Shown here: piece after piece, positions 1-7,030 of the stretch | Layout: every line of letters begins with the position of its first letter | Position numbering within the stretch: the stretch's first letter is position 1 | NCBI GenBank assembly: GCA_905479515.1 | Contig: CAJQMX010000161.1 | Location: 1-25,784 of the forward strand | Direction: 5' to 3' | DNA length: 25,784 nt | Source of the DNA: an uncultured Parasphingopyxis sp. | GTDB taxonomy: Bacteria; Pseudomonadota; Alphaproteobacteria; Sphingomonadales; Sphingomonadaceae | Notes under the pieces: model-generated | Told to the model about the DNA's origin: nothing | The model's input: the letters and a program-made list of their open reading frames with translations, nothing else | Databases searched by the model: none | Program-made: the position numbers and the translations under genes

Positions 1-4
1 CGGC

Positions 5-505
5 TTAGCCCATCACCGATCGGGCAGCCTCCACCTCGGCCATAAGCCGTTCAAGAAGAGAGGTTCTGTCCAAGGCTTTTTCAAATTGTCGAATGGCGCG
101 AAACAGATCGACCCCCGATTCATCGAATATGTTTGAGAAAACCGTGTGGATGCGGTTAATCTTAGCTTCAAGCCTGACGAACTCCGCCCGGCCTTTTTCA
201 GTCACCGAGATGCCGCGGACCCTGAGATCCGCTTTGGTTTTCTCGCTTTTTACAAGGCCCGCAGCTTCCAGCTTATCAACCGCTTTGGTAGCCGCTTGAT
301 GCGAATAGCCCAACGCATCCGCAATCGACGCCACAGACATGTTATCGTTGCAAACAAGGAAGGCTATGATCGCGGTTCCTCTGGCCGGTATTGCAAGATT
401 TTCTCCTGCAAAATAGGCATCCCCATCAGCAGAGATTCGCTGCCCAAGCCTGCGTATTACGAGATTCAGATAGGCTGGTCCCAGATCATCAGCAAAGTCC
501 GGCAT
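5..505 (-). CDS. MarR-family winged-helix transcriptional regulator
   Basis: The 166-residue product has the MarR layout. An N-terminal helix region is followed by a helix-turn-helix at about residues 57-84 (SVASIADALGYSHQAATKAV), a wing at about 88-101 (KADLRVRGISVTEKG), and a C-terminal dimerisation helix. Such proteins bind palindromic operators as dimers and usually release them on binding a phenolic ligand or on cysteine oxidation. The start is the ATG at 505, which has AGGGGGGC a few bases upstream. The frame stays open to a GTG at 601, but that would add a Cys-rich tail with no ribosome binding site. A TACAAC-TG-GTTGTA palindrome lies about 130 bp upstream and may be its own operator. 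The gene is divergent from the LytTR gene. The ligand and targets cannot be told from the sequence. Confidence 0.88.
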   Translation of the reverse strand: MPDFADDLGPAYLNLVIRRLGQRISADGDAYFAGENLAIPARGTAIIAFLVCNDNMSVASIADALGYSHQAATKAVDKLEAAGLVKSEKTKADLRVRGISVTEKGRAEFVRLEAKINRIHTVFSNIFDESGVDLFRAIRQFEKALDRTSLLERLMAEVEAARSVMG

Positions 506-632
506 ATGCCCCCCTGTCGCGGCCACAGTGTGGCAAGACTGCCTACCGCACCGATCACAGAAAAACGCTTTTCTTCTGCAGGATATATAATTTCCCGGCA
601 CTATACCCGCCTTCCTAGTATTTTCTTCGTAG

Positions 633-657
633 ATTTATACAACTGGTTGTAGTAAAT
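633..657. promoter_or_regulatory. Palindromic site, possible MarR operator
   Basis: TACAAC (638-643) and GTTGTA (646-651) are perfect 6-bp arms around TG. The symmetry extends outward to ATTTA (633-637) and TAAAT (653-657), with one extra base on the right. The size and form match operators of MarR/OhrR-type repressors, and the site lies between the divergent MarR and LytTR genes. Binding by the neighbouring MarR protein is inference. Confidence 0.5.
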
Positions 658-682
658 AGCCAGAAAGATCGAGAAGACATAG

Positions 683-708
683 CGTGGTGATCGCACGATC
701 TAGCCACG
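683..708. promoter_or_regulatory. Nested dyad in the MarR/LytTR intergenic region
   Basis: GATCG (689-693) and CGATC (696-700) flank CA. Outside them CGTGG (683-687) pairs with CCACG (704-708). The nested symmetry sits about 100 bp before the LytTR start. It could be a regulator binding site or an RNA hairpin in the leader. No T-run follows, so it is not a typical terminator. Confidence 0.3.
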
Positions 709-804
709 ACTGAACGGACATTCCGATATGTTAATTATGAAATGGACTTCTTCCAAGATTGCCCGCGAGCATGAAAAAATGAGCGGGGTAGCGGGCGCAA
801 ACAC

Positions 805-1662
805 ATGACCAACATGGACAAACCCGGACGGATAAGCTCTCGCGACCTGCTGCTGCTTTCCAGAGAATCCGGCTCGATTTTCCTGCGTATTGCCCTGTAC
901 ACAACGCCGCTCACTATCTTTTTCGTCCTTTTTTTCGGAACAGCATCCTATCTCGATGGAGACGTTCCCGATGTAACGTGGTTCCAACGCATTACGATTT
1001 CCGCCGTTGGTTTTCTGCCTTGGCTGCTCGCCGCGCCAGCGGTGGTCCTGATAGGCTTTCGTCAGGCCTTTCTCGGCCTTAACTGGCTAACTCGATCCGC
1101 AGAATTTGTAGTACTTACGCTAACCATTACTGGCCTCATCCTCATCAGCATGACTTTTGTAATGGCGCCATTCTGGGGCACCACCATTGCTGTCATTCTT
1201 GCCGCAACCGAATTTCGTGACTGGATATGGGACATCCTGTTCTTCATCGTATCCCTCCTGTCCGGCCAGGTACTCGGGACGATCCGGAGAAGCGCTCCAC
1301 CAGTCGACCTTGGAATTAGCGGCGGCAAGATCATGGCGCGATCAACATCTCGGGTGGATATTGTCGACATAGACGATGTGATCGCGGCAAGCGCGCAAGG
1401 CAATTACGTTGCGCTCATCACGGACCGATCGGAATTTCTGCACCGCGCGACATTGTCGAGCATGAAAAAGCAGCTGATGCGGCACGGCTTCGTCCAGATA
1501 CATCGCTCACATCTGGTCCGCGTGGATTGCATCGCATCCGTCACACGCTCTGACGGACGTCTCAAAGACGTCCACCTCCGCAGCGGGCGGCAATTTCCGG
1601 TCAGTGCCGGCAATCAGGAACACCTCAAGGATATGTTCGGAGCAGGCCATATCGCCGCCTGA
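805..1662 (+). CDS. Membrane-anchored LytTR DNA-binding regulator
   Basis: The 285-residue protein has four hydrophobic segments in its N-terminal half (about residues 25-47, 64-86, 99-121 and 126-156). A LytTR DNA-binding domain follows at about 182-277, with the typical pattern of a D-rich first strand (VDIDDVIAASAQGNYV) and HRSHLVRV at 233-240. There is no response-receiver domain, so it is a one-component membrane regulator and not a phosphorelay partner. LytTR domains bind pairs of short direct repeats, often at their own promoter. The start could be the ATG at 805 or the one at 814; the ribosome binding site is weak for both. The gene is monocistronic here, and the next gene is convergent. 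Confidence 0.87.
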   Translation: MTNMDKPGRISSRDLLLLSRESGSIFLRIALYTTPLTIFFVLFFGTASYLDGDVPDVTWFQRITISAVGFLPWLLAAPAVVLIGFRQAFLGLNWLTRSAEFVVLTLTITGLILISMTFVMAPFWGTTIAVILAATEFRDWIWDILFFIVSLLSGQVLGTIRRSAPPVDLGISGGKIMARSTSRVDIVDIDDVIAASAQGNYVALITDRSEFLHRATLSSMKKQLMRHGFVQIHRSHLVRVDCIASVTRSDGRLKDVHLRSGRQFPVSAGNQEHLKDMFGAGHIAA

Positions 1663-2205
1663 ATCCGTATTTTGACCTGCGCGCGAAGAACGGCTTATCG
1701 CGCCGAAATTCCCGCCCCCCACTTCTGTCAATCCACGTCAAATATCGTTCGTTCGTCACAATCATATACCGGACCGCTTTTGCTGACGCTGGCAATGTGG
1801 GAACCAGTTCTGCGCTTTTTCTTCGCACTGAATTTCGATTGAACGCGTCGGGTTGACCACCCGCCGTACACTTCCACAAGGATCAAGTTCGGATAGAAAC
1901 CCATGAAACAAGTTCACAGATCGACCGGAATCACCAAGTCCGAAAAGCCGCCTGACCGAATACGCGTATCGAATAGTTTACAAAGCATTTCGATCAATCG
2001 CTCGTTCGAGAAACCTGAAAAACACGGCATGAGAATGAAGACCGGAACCGAAAAAAGGACCAGCGGAATCCTCTGAGAATTGTTAACAAGGTTTCAGTCT
2101 TCAGTAATGCAGTTCGAATATGGGACCCCGAATGTCTAGTGGCTGCTGTCAGGCCAATGCGAACTCGTATCCACTTGGCAGAGCTCGTCCCTACCCTATT
2201 ACTCT
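1663..2205. other. Gene-poor stretch of about 540 bp
   Basis: This lies between the convergent ends of the LytTR gene and the 223-residue gene. I see no RNA gene, mobile element or convincing protein gene. The only structured items are a short CGGGT/ACCCG hairpin (1849-1863) with no T-run and a 57-codon basic ORF at 1903-2076 with only a weak ribosome binding site. The stretch looks less G+C-rich than the right half of the window. Confidence 0.5.
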
Positions 2206-2877
2206 TCAGCCCAGGAGATTTTGCCACTCAGCCAAGGCAGCTGAGCGGCGGATCTTGTAGGTATGTCTGAGAATGTTGCGACCCTGGCGCAGATCCCAAT
2301 GATGCCGATCGACGACATCGATCGCATACGGTTCCGTACTAATATCCGAGGTAGAGCCGAGCCCAAAAACTTTATCATAGCCGCTTATGAGTGCGGTATC
2401 CCGTGTCGCCATCTGCAGCAATTTTCGCAGCCATCGCGCTTGACGTAGCGGCACCGGATTGGACAGACGCAAAACGTAGTTGATGTTGGGATCTTCCGCA
2501 GCTGCCAGAATAATCCGTCCGCGACTTATCTGCCCCTCATACATGAGCTGCGTTACTTTCTCGAGCGGATCGAAAAGCCCTGAGTTCATCATTTCGCCTG
2601 CAATAAATGGCACGCGCATCAAGAGCTTGGCCGCGCGCACAGCAATTTCTTCGGCTTCGAGCTGCATATCACTCCCAAGAGTGCGCCCGGGATCCGGCCA
2701 TGAGCGGTATGTTTCATATTGAGCCTGATCAAGTACTTGCCGGATGCACTCCATCAGCAAATTGGTTTCAGCGTCCTCCTGCATCCCGCGATATGGTATG
2801 ACCGGATGCACTGCGAAACTGTCCTGCTGAATTTGGATGTGCCAGCATTTATTCATCATGTGTATTTTCGCTCTCAT
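2206..2877 (-). CDS. Hypothetical protein, family not recognised
   Basis: The product is 223 residues with no signal peptide and no membrane segment, so it is probably cytosolic. It is rich in charged helices. A region near residues 160-178 reads RDTALISGYDKVFGLGSTS and is followed by a short beta-like stretch with a conserved-looking HHWDLRQG. This faintly recalls predicted nucleotide-system sensor domains, but I cannot support that assignment. The start at 2877 has a purine-rich stretch upstream; alternative ATGs lie 18 and 21 bp downstream. The gene is alone on its strand, divergent from the AraC gene and convergent with the LytTR gene. Its codon use resembles that of its neighbours and the frame is uninterrupted, so it is probably a real gene. 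Confidence 0.65.
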   Translation of the reverse strand: MRAKIHMMNKCWHIQIQQDSFAVHPVIPYRGMQEDAETNLLMECIRQVLDQAQYETYRSWPDPGRTLGSDMQLEAEEIAVRAAKLLMRVPFIAGEMMNSGLFDPLEKVTQLMYEGQISRGRIILAAAEDPNINYVLRLSNPVPLRQARWLRKLLQMATRDTALISGYDKVFGLGSTSDISTEPYAIDVVDRHHWDLRQGRNILRHTYKIRRSAALAEWQNLLG

Positions 2878-3059
2878 CTATCTTGCCCCCCCCTAGAGCG
2901 TAGACGAAGCGCCTGACCGCAATCGGGGCACTTCCATCGTATACCAGCGACCAGCTATCTTTTCCAAAGCGGGAAACTGAGCATAAGCCTCCCCCCGAGC
3001 CGCTTTCCGTTCAATAACAACCAAAACCGGACCGGCAGCAGGCATTCCTGTTGCTTGCT

Positions 3060-3096
3060 GAAGTGAAATGCCAAACTCTGCTGGTCATTTCACTTC
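3060..3096. promoter_or_regulatory. 11-bp inverted repeat upstream of the AraC-type gene
   Basis: GAAGTGAAATG (3060-3070) is perfectly repeated in inverse as CATTTCACTTC (3086-3096). The 15-nt spacer begins with CCA and ends with TGGT, so the stem can extend by three pairs with one bulge. It lies 33-69 bp before the GTG start of the AraC-type regulator. A DNA operator or a leader hairpin are both possible. No U-tract follows, so a terminator is unlikely. Confidence 0.5.
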
Positions 3097-3128
3097 CAAC
3101 AGTGCCCTCACGAAGCTAAAATGGTTAA

Positions 3129-4139
3129 GTGCCTCAATCTTCCTCCATCTACTCGCGTAAGGCGATCGAACAGGCTCCGGAGCATTTGGATCGAGCTGAG
3201 CTATTCGCGATCTGCAAGCTCGAGAAGGATGAGCCTCCAGACCTCACGACCATGGTGGCAGAAGAAGACTATGTCAGGCTTCTTGAGACGATAGCGCAGG
3301 CCGAAGATGGGCCTCCAAGAGCCCATATTGATCTTGGCAGGTCGATGCGCTGCGAAGATCTAGGCGCGGTCGGCCTTGCATGGAAGAGCTCTCCAACTCT
3401 AATGGATGGCTGGGATCGAGCACAGCGTTATGTTGGTGTTGTTGCTGGTGTCAGAGCGCTTGAGATGATGCGCAATGAGCAGACAACCGAGATCCGTTTT
3501 CTGCGATTGACTGACGAAGCTCCGATGGGCGCTAGATTATCGAACGAAGCAACCTTCGCTACCTTCACAGCCATTTGCCGTGAAGCTTCTGATCGCCATT
3601 TCAAGCCAACCCAGGCGCTTTGCGCGCATGAGCTTATCGGCGATAGAGCCTATATAGAGCATTATTTGGGGTGCTCGATTGAAGATCGCGCAGGGATCAA
3701 TGCGGTTGTCATTTCCAACGAAGAATTGGCGCTACCCAATGCCATTGGAGACGATGCTATCTCTCGTTTTTTTGACCAGCGCATTGAAGAAATGCTTACC
3801 GAAATCAAGACGGGTATTCCGATTGCGATGCAGGTAAAATCAGAAGTCGGGAAAAACCTGAGCGGCGGAATTCCCAAGCTGTCTGATGTCGCAAGGGCCC
3901 TTGGGATGAGCGCCCGTACGCTTCAACGTAGGTTGAGTGATGAAGGGGCCGTGTTCCAAGAATTGGTCGATCAGGCTCGGCGCGAGTTGTCTGAACGTCT
4001 GCTGCGCACCACGCAGTATCCTCTCGTTGAAATTGCCTTCCTCACTGGCTTTGCCGAGCAAAGCGGGTTTACGAGAGCGTTCAAACGCTGGGGAGGAGAA
4101 ACACCCCGTTCATACCGATTGAGTTCGACGTCACGCTAG
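3129..4139 (+). CDS. AraC-family transcriptional regulator (arabinose-binding-like N-terminus)
   Basis: The 336-residue length fits the AraC subgroup that has a roughly 200-residue arabinose-binding-type ligand domain. The C-terminal domain carries two helix-turn-helices. The first is at about 251-270 (LSDVARALGMSARTLQRRLS) and the second at about 299-321, with the signature AFLTGFAEQSGFTRAFKRW. GTPRSYR-type residues (ETPRSYR) close the domain. The start is a GTG directly after an in-frame TAA, and the ribosome binding site is weak. It lies 95 bp upstream of, and in the same direction as, the NmrA-to-CPBP cluster, so it is the likely activator of that cluster (inference). An inverted repeat at 3060-3096 may be its autoregulatory site. 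The inducer is unknown. Confidence 0.88.
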   Translation: MPQSSSIYSRKAIEQAPEHLDRAELFAICKLEKDEPPDLTTMVAEEDYVRLLETIAQAEDGPPRAHIDLGRSMRCEDLGAVGLAWKSSPTLMDGWDRAQRYVGVVAGVRALEMMRNEQTTEIRFLRLTDEAPMGARLSNEATFATFTAICREASDRHFKPTQALCAHELIGDRAYIEHYLGCSIEDRAGINAVVISNEELALPNAIGDDAISRFFDQRIEEMLTEIKTGIPIAMQVKSEVGKNLSGGIPKLSDVARALGMSARTLQRRLSDEGAVFQELVDQARRELSERLLRTTQYPLVEIAFLTGFAEQSGFTRAFKRWGGETPRSYRLSSTSR

Positions 4140-4234
4140 TGACGCCATCTGCACAGAGCTTGTCATCCTAAGGCAAGAGAACGCGGGGCGTCCGTCCTAT
4201 CCAATGCTTGTCTCCAACAAACAGGAACAAGCAA

Positions 4235-5080
4235 ATGACCAACCAATCCGACAAGGAACAGATCACACTTGTTATCGGTGGGACTGGAAAGACTGGCAAG
4301 AGAGTTGCCGATCGTCTGGCTGACAAGGGACATATCGTTCGCATCGGATCGCGATCGTCCGTTCCTGCATTCGATTGGGATCTCGAGGCTGGCTGGGATG
4401 CTGCCCTCAAGAATGTGACTAGAATTTACATCACATACTCACCCGATCTGGCGATGCCCGGCGCAGTTGACGCAATTAGCGCTCTTGTGTGGCGTGCTAA
4501 GCTGCAAGGTGTTGAACGGATTGTGCTGTTGTCAGGACGCGGAGAGAAAGAAGCACTAGCCTGCGAACAGATTGTGGTTGAAAGCAGTCTTGAATGGACT
4601 GTGGTGCGGGCCAGTTGGTTCAATCAAAATTTCTCGGAAGGCGCTTTCGTCGATATGATCTTGGGCGGCGCCATAACCTTACCAGCAGGCGACGTTCCTG
4701 AACCGTTTGTCGATGTTGATGATATTGCCGACGTTGCTGTCGCGGCGCTGACCGAAGACGGCCACAATGGCGAAATCTACGAAGTTACTGGGCCGCGCTT
4801 GATGACGATGGCAGACATCGCCGCTGACCTCTCACACGCAACCGGGCAGGAAATCACTTATGAGGATGTGTCCCATGATGCCTTTTTGGACGAGCTCACC
4901 AAATCCGGCGCGCCCAGAGATGTTATCTGGATGCTCGACTACCTGTTCTCGACAGTACTCGATGGCCGGAACGCCTATTTGACCGACGGGGTTGAGCGAG
5001 CTCTTGGCCGCCCTCCCAAAGACTTTGCCGACTATGCCCGCGATGTCGCTGCGACCGGTGCATGGAGGGCAGCAGCATGA
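4235..5080 (+). CDS. NmrA-like NAD(P)-binding oxidoreductase/sensor
   Basis: The 281-residue protein begins with a Rossmann nucleotide-binding strand and the glycine motif GGTGKTG at residues 15-21. It continues with SDR-a5/NmrA-like features: a central YSPDLAMPG-like segment, a VERIVLLSGRG strand, VVRASWFNQNF, and a C-terminal DVDDIADVAVAAL segment. Members reduce quinones or act as redox-sensing NAD(P) binders without catalysis. The canonical YxxxK pair is not evident, which fits the atypical group. The ATG at 4235 is preferred because AGGAAC lies 7-8 bp before it; an in-frame TTG at 4208 lacks one. It is the first gene of the cluster, and its stop overlaps the next start (ATGA at 5077-5080). 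Confidence 0.88.
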   Translation: MTNQSDKEQITLVIGGTGKTGKRVADRLADKGHIVRIGSRSSVPAFDWDLEAGWDAALKNVTRIYITYSPDLAMPGAVDAISALVWRAKLQGVERIVLLSGRGEKEALACEQIVVESSLEWTVVRASWFNQNFSEGAFVDMILGGAITLPAGDVPEPFVDVDDIADVAVAALTEDGHNGEIYEVTGPRLMTMADIAADLSHATGQEITYEDVSHDAFLDELTKSGAPRDVIWMLDYLFSTVLDGRNAYLTDGVERALGRPPKDFADYARDVAATGAWRAAA

Positions 5081-5511
5081 GCACGAGCTTAGAAAAAGCA
5101 GCACTTGCCGGATCGGGCGCGATTCTTGTTGCTATTGGAAGCAGCATCATGCTCGCCCCCAAGTTCTTCCTGGCGACTAGCGAGGCTATGGTGGAGCATG
5201 ATCCGAACCTTATGTCTGAGGTAACAGCGCCCAGCGGCCTTTTAGTGGTCACCGGTGTATTCATGATGCTCAGTGCCATCAAGCTGCGCTTAGCAAATTT
5301 GGGCCTCATTTACGGCGGTCTTGTCTATGGTAGCTACGCAATTAGCCGCCTGATCAGTATGCAATTGCATGGCGTCCCTTCCGATACATTGGTCGTGGTC
5401 ACCTGGTTTGAGCTCGGTATTGCAGCGATGTTGCTCGGGCTCCGTCTTAAGGGTCGGCAACCGCAGCCAATGGGCCACTCAAGCAGCTTGTACCGCGAGG
5501 TGGCCCAATGA
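5077..5511 (+). CDS. DUF4345 small integral membrane protein
   Basis: The 144-residue protein has about four hydrophobic segments (roughly residues 8-27, 52-70, 75-92 and 106-123). It shows the DUF4345 pattern of an E/APSGLL segment followed by an R-L-x-S-M...G-x-P-S motif (91-102) and a final WFELG helix. The biochemical role of the family is not known. It is often found beside oxidoreductases and DUF1772 proteins (recalled, not checked). The ATG at 5077 is chosen because GGAGGG lies 7 bp before it and the start overlaps the upstream stop; an in-frame ATG at 5062 sits before that ribosome binding site. The stop overlaps the next start in the same ATGA way, so translation of the three genes is probably coupled. 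Confidence 0.8.
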   Translation: MSTSLEKAALAGSGAILVAIGSSIMLAPKFFLATSEAMVEHDPNLMSEVTAPSGLLVVTGVFMMLSAIKLRLANLGLIYGGLVYGSYAISRLISMQLHGVPSDTLVVVTWFELGIAAMLLGLRLKGRQPQPMGHSSSLYREVAQ

Positions 5512-6011
5512 CCTATGATTGGCCCTTCTACTTTTGCCTCTTCCTCGCGCTGTGGAGCGCTGTTGTCAGCGGCGTGTTTTCCGCCTTCTCCGAGTTCATC
5601 ATGTCGGCTCTGCGTAAGGCTGAACCAGCAAGCGGCATCGAGGTGATGCAGCATATCAATCGCGAGGTGATCCAAACGCAATTCGTTGCGGGCATCCTCT
5701 CGATTACGATCTTCTCGGTTCTCTTCGCACTCTACGCTCTTGCGGTCTTTGAAGGGTTCGCTCTGGTAACGCTCATACTTGCGCCATTGGCCTATCTGCC
5801 AACCGTCTTTCTGATGACGATGTTTGGCAATGTACCGATGAACTACAAGCTTGAGAGACTCGACCACACAACGGCCGAGGCCAAAACCTATTGGGCCGAA
5901 TATGGTCGTGCCTGGACGCGGCTCAACCATGTGCGGTCGCTCGGCAGCATCGTGACTGCCGGTCTCTATATCATCGCCGCGATTACACTCATCACCAGCG
6001 GGCAGGTTTGA
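5508..6011 (+). CDS. DUF1772 (anthrone-oxygenase-like) membrane protein
   Basis: This 167-residue protein has four membrane helices (about 7-29, 60-80, 84-106 and 145-164). It has the family signature NVPMN at 108-112, then tryptophans at 129 and 136 and NHVR at 140-143. Fungal relatives oxidise anthrones to anthraquinones without a cofactor; most bacterial members have no assigned substrate. Four-residue overlap with the DUF4345 gene (ATGA) indicates coupled expression. Together with the NmrA-like and pirin genes it suggests handling of a quinone or phenolic compound (inference). Confidence 0.85.
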   Translation: MTYDWPFYFCLFLALWSAVVSGVFSAFSEFIMSALRKAEPASGIEVMQHINREVIQTQFVAGILSITIFSVLFALYALAVFEGFALVTLILAPLAYLPTVFLMTMFGNVPMNYKLERLDHTTAEAKTYWAEYGRAWTRLNHVRSLGSIVTAGLYIIAAITLITSGQV

Positions 6012-6039
6012 CGCACCCTAGAAAGATGGAGCATGTCTG

Positions 6040-7029
6040 ATGCTAAAATCCCGATTATCGGCTGCGATCGTCGCAATACTGGCTGTCCAGCCACTCGTCG
6101 CACAGGAGCCTTTAGACGCAACAATCGATACTGAGGACGCGCGCAGATTTGCCGCCATATTTGTTGAGTATGACGGTGCTCCGACGGCGCGGCAGCTTGA
6201 GGAAGACTATCTTGCTGAAGCGGGAGGGGGCTTGCAACTGATGCATGCCACGCGCTTTGGCACGGCGCAAGCATTGGCGGAAGCTGTTGCGGCATCGCCA
6301 GCAAACTATCGAGACACTGTTGAGCGGTGCCTTCCGATTGCCGAGAGCATGGAGCCGTCTCTGCAGGCCATTTACCTTGCAATTGCCGGGCTGTTTCCCA
6401 ACCAATCGCTTCCACGTGTTGAGGTCGTGATCGGCGCTGGCACTGCAGCTGGAATTGCCGCACCGAATATTCAGGTCATTGGCCTCGAGACTTTATGCTC
6501 CAGTAGCCCAACCGATGCCGAAGTGCGCGAATCGTTGCGATATTTCTTCGCGCACGAGACCATCCACTCGTTTCAACCATCACTGTCCGCGAATACGCTC
6601 GGGCCTGATCCATTGTTGTCGCTTTCGCTCCATGAAGGAATTGCCGACCTGGTTGCCCAGATTATTCTGGGGCGTAGCCCAAACGCATCTCGCGATGCAT
6701 GGGCTGACGCCCGGCGAACCGAATTGTTTGCGCAGTTTAATGAAGACCGGGAAACGCTCAGGCAAAGCGTCGGCAATGGTGAAACGATCGCCACCCTTTC
6801 GGACGACGCAAGAGCAGCATTGCAGCGGTGGCACTTCAACCACGGTCGTGTGCCCGACGAGTGGCAGAGCGATCTTGGCTATTGGATTGGCCGGGAAATT
6901 GCCTTGGCTTACGTCGAACGATCCTCCGACAGGGGGCAGGCAATCCATGATTTGGTCCAGGAGATTGATCCACTGATAGTGCTGGAGACTTCGGGCCTTT
7001 TCGAAAGTGCACATGAAGGAGAACGTTGA
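6040..7029 (+). CDS. Secreted HExxH zinc-protease-like protein
   Basis: The 329-residue protein starts with a signal peptide (about residues 1-21, ending LVAQ), so it is exported. HETIH at 172-176 is an HExxH zinc motif, and LHEGIADLV at 198-206 supplies a glutamate (E199) in the position of the third ligand of gluzincin-like metallopeptidases, with a 22-residue gap between the motifs. The layout resembles DUF2268-type predicted Zn-dependent proteases, but I cannot assign it firmly. A disulphide is possible between C97 and C153. It lies 28 bp after the DUF1772 gene and ends one base before the next gene. The substrate is unknown. Confidence 0.75.
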   Translation: MLKSRLSAAIVAILAVQPLVAQEPLDATIDTEDARRFAAIFVEYDGAPTARQLEEDYLAEAGGGLQLMHATRFGTAQALAEAVAASPANYRDTVERCLPIAESMEPSLQAIYLAIAGLFPNQSLPRVEVVIGAGTAAGIAAPNIQVIGLETLCSSSPTDAEVRESLRYFFAHETIHSFQPSLSANTLGPDPLLSLSLHEGIADLVAQIILGRSPNASRDAWADARRTELFAQFNEDRETLRQSVGNGETIATLSDDARAALQRWHFNHGRVPDEWQSDLGYWIGREIALAYVERSSDRGQAIHDLVQEIDPLIVLETSGLFESAHEGER

Positions 7030-7030
7030 G

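Noticed and set aside
506..601. Cys-rich N-terminal extension of the MarR protein from a GTG at 601
   Set aside because: There is no ribosome binding site there. The ATG at 505 has a strong one and gives the normal MarR length.
1903..2076. 57-codon basic ORF on the plus strand in the gene-poor stretch
   Set aside because: The ribosome binding site is weak, there is no recognisable motif, and the composition is what a random frame would give. It is kept only as a remark.
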